A stretch of 64,000 bases of DNA. Origin: Alkalihalobacterium alkalinitrilicum. Its GTDB lineage: Bacteria > Bacillota > Bacilli > Bacillales > Bacillaceae_F. The notes beneath the pieces were generated by a model, which saw only the letters and a list, made by a program, of their open reading frames with translations, was not told the DNA's origin and did not search any database. Positions 40,524 through 49,178 of the stretch are shown one piece after another. The translations under genes were made by a program, and so were the position numbers. How positions within the stretch are numbered: position 1 is the stretch's first letter; the number at the start of each line of letters is the position of its first letter. The stretch is from assembly GCF_002019605.1 (NCBI RefSeq), contig NZ_KV917368.1, forward strand, positions 3,858,519 through 3,922,518, read 5' to 3'.

Positions 40524-41819
40524 ATGCAGTATATTAACGGTCAATTAAGTGAAGAAAAAGTGTTTAAAGACCCTGTCCATCGTTATATACACGTTCGGGA
40601 CACGCTCATTTGGGAGCTCATTGGGACAAGAGAATTTCAACGCTTACGCCGCATTCGTCAGTTAGGTACGACATTTTTTACGTTTCATGGTGCCGAGCAC
40701 TCTCGTTTTAATCATTCTCTTGGCGTTTATGAGATTACGCGGAGAATTATTGAAGTGTTTCAAGGGCGGCCCCATTGGGATAATAACGAACGATTATTAT
40801 GCTTATCGGCAGCGTTATTACACGATATCGGTCATGGACCTTTCTCGCACTCATTTGAAAAGGTTTTTAATACAGACCATGAAGAGTGGACGAGACAAAT
40901 TATTTTAGGAAATACAGAAGTCAATAATGTATTAAGTAAAATGGGTGATGACTTCCCGCAAAAAGTGGCGGAGGTTATCGAAAAGACATATAGTAATAAA
41001 CTCGTTGTTAGTTTAATCTCTAGTCAAATTGATGCGGATCGAATGGATTATTTACAAAGAGATGCCTATTTTACGGGAGTGAGTTACGGTCACTTTGATA
41101 TGGAACGGATATTACGTGTCATGCGACCAATGGAAGATCAAGTCGTAATCAAGCAAAGTGGAATGCATGCGGTCGAAGATTATATTATGAGCCGCTACCA
41201 AATGTACTGGCAAGTATATTTCCACCCAGTAACGAGGAGTGCCGAAGTCATTTTAAGTAAAATTTTATGGCGGACGAAACACTTATATGAGACGGGCTAC
41301 CGCTTTAAACAAGATCCTGTTCACTTTTATTCCCTTTTCAATGAAAATATGAGCATAGAAGACTATTTGCGGTTAGATGAGGCGATAATCCTTTATTATT
41401 TCCAAATTTGGCATGATGAAGATGATCGCATTTTGAGTGATCTTTGTGGTAGATTTTTAAATAGAAGATTGTTTAAATACGTCGAATTTAATCCAAATTT
41501 GCAAATGAAAGAATGGCCAATTCTTTACCAACTCTTCCATGAAGCTGGTATTGACCCTGAATACTACCTCGTAGTAGACTCGTCTTCTGACCTTCCGTAC
41601 GATTTTTATCGTCCAGGTGAAGAAGAAGAACGTTTACCTATCCATTTGCAAATGCCGAACGGAAAAATTCGCGAATTGTCTCGTGAATCAGATGTTGTAG
41701 AGGCCATTTCAGGGAAAAAACGAACAGATCATAAATTGTACTTTCCATTCGATGTTCTAGAAGATGAAACAGAGAATGCAGCGATAAAGCAAAAAATTAA
41801 AGAAATTCTTTTTAAATGA
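40524..41819 (+). CDS. ywfO: HD-domain phosphohydrolase YwfO
   Basis: A 431-residue HD-superfamily protein. The metal site is built from H-SRFNH near 57-62, LLHDIGHGPFSHS with H100-D101, and the later SQIDADRMDYLQRDAYFTG. It is orthologous to B. subtilis YwfO, a dNTP/dGTP triphosphohydrolase-type protein. I chose ATG 40524, giving MQYINGQLSEEKVFKDPVHR as in YwfO; a GTG at 40515 is possible. The stop overlaps the ywgA frame. Confidence 0.92.
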   Translation: MQYINGQLSEEKVFKDPVHRYIHVRDTLIWELIGTREFQRLRRIRQLGTTFFTFHGAEHSRFNHSLGVYEITRRIIEVFQGRPHWDNNERLLCLSAALLHDIGHGPFSHSFEKVFNTDHEEWTRQIILGNTEVNNVLSKMGDDFPQKVAEVIEKTYSNKLVVSLISSQIDADRMDYLQRDAYFTGVSYGHFDMERILRVMRPMEDQVVIKQSGMHAVEDYIMSRYQMYWQVYFHPVTRSAEVILSKILWRTKHLYETGYRFKQDPVHFYSLFNENMSIEDYLRLDEAIILYYFQIWHDEDDRILSDLCGRFLNRRLFKYVEFNPNLQMKEWPILYQLFHEAGIDPEYYLVVDSSSDLPYDFYRPGEEEERLPIHLQMPNGKIRELSRESDVVEAISGKKRTDHKLYFPFDVLEDETENAAIKQKIKEILFK

Positions 41820-41833
41820 AGGGGAGGAGCGGT

Positions 41834-42337
41834 TTGTTAAAGGATCATGTTAAGCTGCTGTTCATGTTCCAACAAGCGGGAGAAATTGTTGGAAGAAAAA
41901 AGTTGCAAAAAATCGTTTTTATTTCTAAAAAATTAAACATTCCGTTTTCAGAACGATTTAAGTTTCATATGTTCGGACCGTATTCTGAAGAACTAACGCT
42001 ACGGATAGAAGAGTTGTGTAACCTCGGTTTTTTACAAGAAACGTTAGAAACGAAAAGTGGTTACCAGCAATACCGGTACATATTAACGGACGAAGGCGAG
42101 AAATTTTTGCAAATGTATACTCTTGAACTACCAAACGTTCAGCCATCGGTATCCAGCATGAATGACCAAAGCTCACGTTTTCTTGAACTTGTATCCACAG
42201 TACTTTATTTCGATGAATTAGAAAGAGATGAAATTATTGAAAAAGTAATGACGGTCAAGAAGAAACAGAATTACACGGAAGAAGAAATGGAACATGCCTT
42301 TACCTACATTAACCAATTAAAAGAAGTTGTTCAATAA
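41834..42337 (+). CDS. ywgA: YwgA family protein
   Basis: A 167-residue conserved bacillar protein: AGEIVGRKKLQKIVFISKKL, then FGPYSEELTLRIEELCNLGF. The segment resembles a winged-helix domain, and the C-terminus is helical. Function unknown. TTG 41834 is chosen because it follows AAGGGGAGGAG at 6-nt spacing and gives MLKDHVKLL, as in B. subtilis YwgA; the ATG at 41816 would overlap ywfO by 4 nt and is the alternative. Coupled to ywfO. Confidence 0.85.
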   Translation: MLKDHVKLLFMFQQAGEIVGRKKLQKIVFISKKLNIPFSERFKFHMFGPYSEELTLRIEELCNLGFLQETLETKSGYQQYRYILTDEGEKFLQMYTLELPNVQPSVSSMNDQSSRFLELVSTVLYFDELERDEIIEKVMTVKKKQNYTEEEMEHAFTYINQLKEVVQ

Positions 42338-42592
42338 TTTTAAGAAAGATAGCTCCTAACTAGACTTTTTAGGCAATTTACAACTTTAAAGCAGACAAGC
42401 AGAAGGGCGCAGAATAGAATTGATCTGCGCTTTTTGCTTCGTAGTTTTATATTTTGGTGAAATCAGCTGTACCTAATGGAGAAACTTCTTAAATGCACCA
42501 ATAATTATCATGTGATACACTATAGAGAGAATGAACGTACTAAGAAACGTGTATGCTGAGTATAGAATAACGAAGAAGGGATGATCGATTTT

Positions 42593-43126
42593 ATGGATCT
42601 CTTTGAAAAAGATAAACAGAAAAAAACAAAAACAGGTTTTAATATTTTAAGTAATGACTCTACGGATGGCCATGGAGGATATGGCACTGGAGTGATTGAC
42701 TTAAATAATGTTTCTCCAGTCATTGTTAATCTCGAAGGAGAAGAAGTATTTGTGGATATGGGAGCGTTACATGCGCGGTCTGCTGTTGAGAAACGAATTA
42801 AATTCACACCCAATCGTGAAGACTCACCAAATGGTAATTTATATTGGTTAGTATGGGTATCCGTTAGTCATAAAGAGGGTAAGCCGTTTTACGCAGGGGT
42901 GACAGCGTGTGAAATGGTCATTGATATGGAAACAAGACGTGGATATAAAAGCTTGCCTGAACATGTAAACCGCATGGATAAATCATTAAAAGGCCATATT
43001 ATTGTCGACCATATGGATGAAAAATCAAAGAAGCTGTTAGGTGATTTTTTAAAAACACACAATGAAGAGTTATGGAAACACTCAGAATTAGAGTTAAGAC
43101 AGGAACTTTTGGGTGAAGATCAATAA
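42593..43126 (+). CDS. ywhD: YwhD family protein
   Basis: A 177-residue protein matching YwhD: GFNILSNDSTDGHGGYGTG, RSAVEKRIKFTPNREDSPNG, then YAGVTACEM and GYKSLPEHVNRMDKSLKGH. Function unknown; restricted to Bacillaceae. ATG 42593 has AAGAAGGGA at 11 nt; the ATG at 42581 immediately abuts that site and is less likely. Confidence 0.9.
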   Translation: MDLFEKDKQKKTKTGFNILSNDSTDGHGGYGTGVIDLNNVSPVIVNLEGEEVFVDMGALHARSAVEKRIKFTPNREDSPNGNLYWLVWVSVSHKEGKPFYAGVTACEMVIDMETRRGYKSLPEHVNRMDKSLKGHIIVDHMDEKSKKLLGDFLKTHNEELWKHSELELRQELLGEDQ

Positions 43127-43258
43127 ATATGAGTTTGTCTAGCCCTTTTTTTCTTTGTGTTTGAACGATTTATGAACTATTTTCCAAAGGCTTGAGCTTT
43201 TCGCAAAATCGAATTAAACTTAAAACTAGTATAAATCGACACATATTTATACTAGGAC

Positions 43259-43300
43259 CGACAAAAGGCAGGGGAAAATTCCTCTGCCTTTTGTCGTTTC
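43259..43300. terminator. bidirectional terminator between ywhD and pbpG
   Basis: A 16-bp stem with one wobble (43259-43274 with 43281-43296; CGACAAAAGGCAGGGG) and loop AAAATT, followed by TTTC. It serves convergent ywhD and pbpG. Confidence 0.85.
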
Positions 43301-43319
43301 TTAATAAGTATATGAACCG

Positions 43320-45392
43320 TTAGTTGAACCATTTGATAAATCGGTCAAGAAACTTTTCCTTTTCGTGGATTTCATCTTCTGTCATTTCTAATTCAATTTC
43401 TTCTTCTGGAGCGTGATCTTGGCAATACTCGGTCGGCTCCGTCCCTGCAACAAAATAGGTTAAACGACGAACAGGGCATTCATCTGTAGCTAGAAGTCCA
43501 TTTTTAGGATTTATATATACACCTGTAACTCCAGGGGGCTTATGGAAATCTAGCTTTAATTCATCTTTTAATGCATGTTCCGTAAATTGAGCCCATATCC
43601 GCTTAGCGAATTGTCCCTCAGTTGCATGATTCAAGCGTTTTTCTTGATCATATCCAACCCACACGCCTGTCACCAGTTGAGGAGTATATCCGACCATCCA
43701 GCTATCAAAAGAAGTGGAGCCTGATTTACCAGCAACAGGTCGACTAACAAGGTGTGAAACGGATCCTCCTGTAACGCTCGTATAATCATTTAAGGAGCGA
43801 TCAAACATACCTGTCATCAAGTTCGTCATGATAAAAGCTAATTTAGGATCTAATATTTGTTCAATCACTGGTTGTTTTTCAAATAAAACCTGTCCATTTT
43901 TATCGATTACTTTTCGCACAAACCGAGGCTCGACACGTTTTCCTCCATTCGCAAAACTTGAATAACTATTTGTTAGTTCGAGTAAACCGACATCATTTGT
44001 TCCAAGCGCAAGAGAAGGTATATTCTCTAATGGGCTTTGAATGCCGAATTTTGCAGCGGTTTCAACTAATGTTTCCGTATCTAAAAAGAGATGTGTTTTG
44101 ACTGCAAAAATATTATCAGAAAATGCTAGTGCGTGTAGTAAAGTAACAAAATCATTGGCATAGTTGTTATTAAAGTTGGATGGAGAATAATCAGGTCTAC
44201 CATCATCAAATGTAAATGTCGTTGGTTCGCTCAGTAAAGTTGAAGCTGCTGTAAATCCATGCTCTAATGCAGCATAATACAAGAAGGGTTTAAATGTTGA
44301 TCCAGGCGAGCGTCTTGCTTGTGTTGCCCGATTAAATGGACTTTCTAAATGATTTCGACCGCCTACAAGTGCTTTCACATCACCTGAACGAGGATCAACT
44401 GCCACAAGTGCAGTTTGCAACTCATCAGTTGCACCAAGTTCAGCTTCAACCCAGCGTTCCGCTTCTTCTTGCATACTTCGATCAAGCGTTGTAAAAATTT
44501 GAAGACCACCTTGTTCAATTAACGTTTCATCGATTTGATATTCATTGACTAATAGTTGTTTAACAACATCTTGAAAGTAGGGACCGACAGCGGCGGTATT
44601 TTCAGCAATTGGAGCCACCAACTGCAATTGTTCGTTTTTGGCTGTATCCGCTTCAGCTTTTGTAATATATCCTGTTTGGACCATTGATCGTAAAATTAAC
44701 TCTTGCCGTTGTTTTGCACGGTCAAAATCATTTCGTGGCGAGTAATAACTCGGGCCTTTTGGAATTCCTGCTAATAGACTCGCTTCTGCTAAACTAAGTT
44801 CGGATGCTTTCTTGTTAAAAAAATGTTGGGCTGCTGCTTCGATTCCATAAGCACCATGGCCATAATAAATTGTATTTAAATAACCTTCTAAAATCTCATC
44901 TTTTGTATAGTACATCTCAAGCCTTAGCGCGTACAATGCTTCATTAAATTTCCGCTTCCACGTTTTATCGTGTGTTAAATAAAGGTTTCTTGCGTATTGC
45001 TGAGTAATGGTACTCGCACCTTGTGCTTTACCACCAGACTTTATATTGGCGACAACCGCTCCTGCAATTCGTGTTGGATCAAAACCAAAATGGTCATAAA
45101 ATTTTCGATCTTCAATGGCAAGAGTGGCATGGAGCAAATCCTCACTAATTTCTTCAAGTGGAATCCAGTAACGGTGTTGTCCTTGGTGACTTTCCCCAAT
45201 AATCGCATCATTCGCATCAAAAAAGCGAGTCGTCTGTGAGACTTGTAAAACGGGGGCATCTTCCATTTTTAAATAGGTCAACAATGAAACAGCTGCTAAC
45301 ATACATAAAACGATAACCATTAACGAGAAGCGAAATAATCGGCGAAACCAACTAATCTTCCGTTTTGAGCGTTTTTTAATGATGACTTCCAA
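43320..45392 (-). CDS. pbpG: class A penicillin-binding protein (PbpG-like)
   Basis: A bifunctional peptidoglycan synthase of about 690 residues. A single N-terminal membrane helix (about 15-42) is followed by the GT51 glycosyltransferase (AIEDRKFYDHFGFD with the catalytic Glu, GASTITQQYARNL) and the transpeptidase with SPGSTFKPF (SxxK), SDN and KSGST (KTG box). B. subtilis pbpG (ywhE), in the same place next to speE, is made in the forespore and helps form the germ cell wall. I chose TTG at 45392, because AAAGAGGTGA lies 6 nt upstream; the GTG at 45401 is part of that site. Confidence 0.92.
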   Translation of the reverse strand: MEVIIKKRSKRKISWFRRLFRFSLMVIVLCMLAAVSLLTYLKMEDAPVLQVSQTTRFFDANDAIIGESHQGQHRYWIPLEEISEDLLHATLAIEDRKFYDHFGFDPTRIAGAVVANIKSGGKAQGASTITQQYARNLYLTHDKTWKRKFNEALYALRLEMYYTKDEILEGYLNTIYYGHGAYGIEAAAQHFFNKKASELSLAEASLLAGIPKGPSYYSPRNDFDRAKQRQELILRSMVQTGYITKAEADTAKNEQLQLVAPIAENTAAVGPYFQDVVKQLLVNEYQIDETLIEQGGLQIFTTLDRSMQEEAERWVEAELGATDELQTALVAVDPRSGDVKALVGGRNHLESPFNRATQARRSPGSTFKPFLYYAALEHGFTAASTLLSEPTTFTFDDGRPDYSPSNFNNNYANDFVTLLHALAFSDNIFAVKTHLFLDTETLVETAAKFGIQSPLENIPSLALGTNDVGLLELTNSYSSFANGGKRVEPRFVRKVIDKNGQVLFEKQPVIEQILDPKLAFIMTNLMTGMFDRSLNDYTSVTGGSVSHLVSRPVAGKSGSTSFDSWMVGYTPQLVTGVWVGYDQEKRLNHATEGQFAKRIWAQFTEHALKDELKLDFHKPPGVTGVYINPKNGLLATDECPVRRLTYFVAGTEPTEYCQDHAPEEEIELEMTEDEIHEKEKFLDRFIKWFN

Positions 45393-45401
45393 TTCAGTCA
45401 C

Positions 45402-45705
45402 CTCTTTACTTTTATTATAAAATCGTAATTACATCATGCGACAATCAATGTCATTTTCTATATGCTTTAACCATCAAAAAAGGAAATCTCCTCAAATAAA
45501 AATATAACTAGACTGCAGAGTTTTTGCTTAATCATTACTATTTTTGGGAAGATCATGCATTTTTAAACATAAATATCCTTAATATCTAAATTTTTTCTTG
45601 CTTTTTTGTGCAGTTCATTTATACTTTTTTTGTTTGAACAACGTTAGTAAGAGATTGAATCTCGGGGCACAATAAGGGCAGAATTCAGATAAGAGGTGAA
45701 TTATA
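45402..45705. promoter_or_regulatory. divergent pbpG-speE intergenic region
   Basis: A 304-bp A+T-rich spacer without an ORF. The only clear motif is a 13-bp inverted repeat GAGATT-G-AATCTC (45651-45663), about 45 bp before speE, which could be an operator. No reliable sigma-A or sigma-F promoter was assigned. Confidence 0.35.
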
Positions 45706-46533
45706 ATGGAATTATGGTTTACAGAAAAGCAAACAGAGCGTTTTGGTATTACGATGAAAATCAAACGCACATTACATACAGAACAAACGGATTTTCAAAA
45801 GTTAGATATGGTCGAAACTGAAGAGTTCGGGAATATGCTCGTTCTTGATGGAATGGTCATGACGACGCAAAAAGATGAGTTCGTCTATCACGAAATGGTC
45901 GCGCACGTTCCTCTATTTACACATCCAAATCCAGAAAACGTATTAGTTGTTGGTGGTGGTGACGGTGGTGTGATCCGCGAAGTTCTCAAGCATCCGTCTG
46001 TGAAAAAAGCAACTCTCGTAGAAATTGACGGTAAAGTCATTGAGTACTCTAAACAATACTTACCTGAAATTGCAGGAATGTTAGACGATCCTAGGGTAGA
46101 AGTAAAAGTAGATGATGGATTTATGCATATTGCGAATAGTGAAAATGAGTATGATGTTATCATGGTTGATTCGACAGAGCCAGTCGGCCCAGCGGTTAAC
46201 TTGTTTACAAAAGGGTTTTATGCAGGTATTTCAAAAGCGTTAAAAGAAGAAGGTGTGTTCGTCGCGCAAACGGATAACCCTTGGTTTACACCCGAACTTA
46301 TTACCAATGTACAACGTGATGTAAAAGAAATTTTCCCGATTACTCGTTTATATATTGCGAACATTCCCACCTATCCAAGCGGGCTTTGGACGTTTACGAT
46401 CGGGTCGAAAAAACACGATCCATTAGCGATTGAAGACAGTCGTTTTCATGACATTGATACGAAATACTATACAAAAGATCTTCATAGAGCGGCATTTGCA
46501 TTGCCTCGATTTGTTGAAGATTTAATTAAGTAA
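45706..46533 (+). CDS. speE: spermidine synthase
   Basis: A 275-residue polyamine aminopropyltransferase using decarboxylated SAM and putrescine. The methyltransferase-type fold has [16 protein letters not shown] for dc[20 protein letters not shown], and the active-site region [11 protein letters not shown]. It ends 12 nt before speB, and the two form the Bacillus polyamine operon. ATG after AAGAGGTG. Confidence 0.96.
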   Translation: MELWFTEKQTERFGITMKIKRTLHTEQTDFQKLDMVETEEFGNMLVLDGMVMTTQKDEFVYHEMVAHVPLFTHPNPENVLVVGGGDGGVIREVLKHPSVKKATLVEIDGKVIEYSKQYLPEIAGMLDDPRVEVKVDDGFMHIANSENEYDVIMVDSTEPVGPAVNLFTKGFYAGISKALKEEGVFVAQTDNPWFTPELITNVQRDVKEIFPITRLYIANIPTYPSGLWTFTIGSKKHDPLAIEDSRFHDIDTKYYTKDLHRAAFALPRFVEDLIK

Positions 46534-46545
46534 GGAGGGCTTGTT

Positions 46546-47421
46546 TTGCGATTTGATGAAGCCTACTCAGGAAAAGTATTTATTATGAGCAACCCAAACT
46601 ACGAAGAAAGCGAAGCGGTTATTTACGGAATGCCAATGGATTGGACGGTCTCTTTTCGTCCAGGCTCTCGCTTTGGTCCAGCAAGAATCCGTGAAGCTTC
46701 GTTAGGATTAGAAGAGTATAGTCCTTACTTAGACAAGCATTTAGAAGAAGTAAACTATTTTGATGCAGGTGATATTCCGCTTCCGTTTGGTAACCCAGCG
46801 CGTAGCTTAGATATGATAGAAGATTATATCGACAAACTGATTGCAGATGGTAAATTCCCCATTGGGTTAGGTGGGGAACATCTCGTGTCTTGGCCTATTT
46901 TTAGAGCGATGTTCAAAAAATACGAGGATATGGCGATTATCCATATTGATGCGCATGCAGACTTAAGAGAGCAATACGAAGGAGAACCTTTATCTCATTC
47001 AACGCCAATTCGAAAAGCGTGTGAACTTATCGGACCTGAAAATGTGTATTCATTCGGCATTCGTTCTGGAATGAGAGAAGAGTTTCAGTATGCAAAAGAG
47101 GCTGGAATGCATATGTCCAAATTTGATGTCGCTGAGCCTCTGAAAGAAGTGCTACCGAAGCTGGCTGGACGCAACGTTTATGTCACGATTGACATTGATG
47201 TTCTCGACCCAGCTCACGCACCAGGGACTGGAACTGCAGAAGCGGGGGGAATTACGTCTAAAGAGTTACTAGAAGCGATTCACCTTATTGCTAATTCTGA
47301 TGTTCATGTTATTGGCGCTGATTTAGTTGAAGTAGCCCCAGCTTATGACCCAACTGAACAAACACCGATCGCAGCGAGTAAATTTATCCGCGAAATCATC
47401 CTCGGTTGGGTGCATAAATAA
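46546..47421 (+). CDS. speB: agmatinase
   Basis: A 291-residue ureohydrolase that makes putrescine and urea from agmatine. The binuclear Mn site is visible as GGEHLVSW, HIDAHADLRE and the later DIDVLDPAHAPGTG. Nearly the same length and sequence as B. subtilis SpeB. TTG 46546 after TAAGGAGGG gives MRFDEAYSGKVFI, the family N-terminus. The tandem repeat array begins 35 nt after its stop; no ordinary terminator precedes it. Confidence 0.96.
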   Translation: MRFDEAYSGKVFIMSNPNYEESEAVIYGMPMDWTVSFRPGSRFGPARIREASLGLEEYSPYLDKHLEEVNYFDAGDIPLPFGNPARSLDMIEDYIDKLIADGKFPIGLGGEHLVSWPIFRAMFKKYEDMAIIHIDAHADLREQYEGEPLSHSTPIRKACELIGPENVYSFGIRSGMREEFQYAKEAGMHMSKFDVAEPLKEVLPKLAGRNVYVTIDIDVLDPAHAPGTGTAEAGGITSKELLEAIHLIANSDVHVIGADLVEVAPAYDPTEQTPIAASKFIREIILGWVHK

Positions 47422-47455
47422 GGGTAGAAGCGGTTGTTGGAAACCAGGTGATTGA

Positions 47456-48360
47456 GGTCACTAAGAAAGGCTCATAGTGCCCGCTCGAGCAGGAATCAGG
47501 TGAGTACGGTCACTATGAAAGGCTCATAGTGCCCATCCGAGAAGGAAATCAGGTGAGTACGGTCACTAAGAAGAGCTCATAGTGCCCGCGCGAGTATGCA
47601 ACCAGGTTGTTGTGGTCACTATGAAAGGCTCATAGTGCCCATCCGAGAAGGAAATCAGGAGAGTACGGTCACTATGAAAAGCTCATAGTGACCGCTCGAG
47701 CAGGAATCAGGTGAGTACGGTCACTAAGAAAGGCTCATAGTGCCCGTCCGAGCAGGAACGCAGGTGATCGTGGTCACTAAGAAGAGCACATAGTGCCCGT
47801 CCGAGCAGGAATCAGGTGAGCGCGGTCACTAAGAAGAGCTCATAGTGCCCGTCCGAGCAGGAACCCAGGTGAGCGCGGTCATTATGAAAGGCTCATAGTG
47901 CCCGTCCGAGCAGGAATCAGGTGAGTACGGTCACTATGAAAGGCTCATAGTGCCCATCCGAGAAGGAAATCAGGTGAGTACGGTCACTAAGAAAGGCTCA
48001 TAGTGCCCGCGCGAGTATGCAACCAGGTTGTTGTGGTCACTATGAAAGGCTCATAGTGCCCATCCGAGAAGGAAATCAGGAGAGTACGGTCACTATGAAA
48101 AGCTCATAGTGGCCGCTCGAGCAGGAATCAGGTGAGTACGGTCACTAAGAAAGGCTCATAGTGCCCGCGCGAGTATGCAACCAGGTTGTTGTGGTCACTA
48201 TGAAAGGCTCATAGTGCCCATCCGAGAAGGAAATCAGGAGAGTACGGTCACTATGAAAAGCTCATAGTGACCGCCCAAGCAGGAAACCCAGTGGTCGTGG
48301 TCACTAAGAAGAGCACATAGTGCCCGTCCGAGCAGGAATCAGGTGAACGCGGTCACTATG
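47456..48360. repeat. tandem array of 17 units of 52/53 bp, each with a dyad
   Basis: Units begin with GGTCACTA at 47456, 47508, 47561, 47614, 47667, 47719, 47772, 47824, 47877, 47929, 47982, 48035, 48088, 48140, 48193, 48246 and 48299, with a broken 18th at 48351. Every unit is 52 or 53 bp (mean 52.65). Each has a left arm CACTATGA or CACTAAGA and a right arm TCATAGTG (in two units ACATAGTG), then CCC, a variable GTCCGAGCAGGAA-type segment and a CAGGTGAGTAC- or CAGGTTGTTGT-type end. Several unit types recur in blocks: units 9-13 repeat the order of units 1-5, and units 14-16 repeat types 3-5. The array is about half G+C, richer than its surroundings, and has no long ORF in any frame. Confidence 0.93.
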
Positions 48361-48484
48361 GGCACCGCCTATCATGTAAGCTATAGTGGTTATTTTTGAC
48401 CAGAGCACTAGTATTGACCCGATGACTTTACTACTTCCTATGTTTTTCTTCCGATCTACATAAATGCTTCTTGGAAAGAACATG
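48361..48484. other. spacer after the array
   Basis: About 120 bp with no ORF, promoter or hairpin that I can support. Confidence 0.5.
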
Positions 48485-48508
48485 AGGAACGCCAAATGGG
48501 GCGTTCCT
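48485..48508 (-). terminator. hairpin downstream of the small minus-strand ORF
   Basis: AGGAACGCC (48485-48493) pairs with GGCGTTCCT (48500-48508), loop AAATGG. On the minus strand it lies 20 nt after the stop of the small ORF at 48529 and is followed by a T-rich stretch (CATGTTCTTT). Confidence 0.5.
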
Positions 48509-48528
48509 TGATTTGTTTCTACTTGCGG

Positions 48529-48732
48529 TTATCGTATTTCCTTAATTTCCTGCGGCTCGCTCCAGTTTGTAAGGTCGCCAAAAGGGCGCTTACGTTTTAT
48601 AGTGTAATTTCCTCTATTAACAATAAGAACATTGTCGGGCGCCCACTCAATAAAATTGATCATACTAATCGACAATTCTTCTTGCAACGGTTGGACAAAC
48701 TCGCTAAACTTGAAAAATAGAAAGGTGGGCAA
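48529..48732 (-). CDS. small hypothetical protein, uncertain
   Basis: A minus-strand frame of 67 codons from TTG 48732, or 44 codons from ATG 48663. The product (MINFIEWAPDNVLIVNRGNY, then TIKRKRPFGDLTNW) has ordinary amino acid composition and is followed by a hairpin at 48485. Neither start has a good ribosome binding site, and the longer form would overlap the ywiB leader. I do not recognise it. It could be a decayed gene. The plus-strand frame over the same bases (48496-48720) looks worse. Confidence 0.35.
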   Translation of the reverse strand: MPTFLFFKFSEFVQPLQEELSISMINFIEWAPDNVLIVNRGNYTIKRKRPFGDLTNWSEPQEIKEIR

Positions 48733-48737
48733 ATCCG

Positions 48738-49178
48738 ATGTCCATGGAAGGAAAAAGAAGCATTAAAATACGGATGGAAACGAACATTCGTCACAATAAT
48801 GAAAAAGAAACCCACTTCCTGAAAGGAAAAGGGAATGTATATGAGAAAAACGGCTATACTTATTTATTATTTAAAGAAATACATAATGATAAAATGAATG
48901 TTCAAACTACAATCAAAATTGGACATAATGAAGCTACGATAATCCGGCATGGTGATTTAGCGATGCGGCAAAACTACACGGTTGGAGAAAATACAGAAGG
49001 GACTTATCGAAGTCCATATGGTTTTTGGAAAACAAACGCCAAAACGCATGCCTGTACATATAAGGAGCCAACAAATAAAAATAAAGGCTTACTGCTATTA
49101 AAATATGATTATTTTTTACAAGATGAACCGTCTGGAACATTTGATGTAAGGATTACGATAGAGGAGGAAAACGAATGA
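48738..49178 (+). CDS. ywiB: YwiB family protein (DUF1934)
   Basis: A 146-residue DUF1934 beta-barrel protein: [54 protein letters not shown]. Function unknown. ATG 48738 follows AAAGGTGGG; a second ATG two codons on is possible. The stop overlaps argS by 4 nt, as in other bacilli, so it is cotranscribed with argS. Confidence 0.9.
   Translation: MSMEGKRSIKIRMETNIRHNNEKETHFLKGKGNVYEKNGYTYLLFKEIHNDKMNVQTTIKIGHNEATIIRHGDLAMRQNYTVGENTEGTYRSPYGFWKTNAKTHACTYKEPTNKNKGLLLLKYDYFLQDEPSGTFDVRITIEEENE

Noticed and set aside
47456-48360. CRISPR array
   Set aside because: The period is constant at 52/53 bp, but the whole unit is repeated; there are no unique spacers between short repeats and no cas genes.
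47456-48360. Repetitive protein-coding gene
   Set aside because: Units of 52 and 53 bp shift the frame and stops occur in every frame; no long ORF spans the array.
48496-48720. Plus-strand 74-codon ORF before ywiB
   Set aside because: Poor composition, no ribosome binding site, lies opposite the better minus-strand frame and partly over a hairpin.
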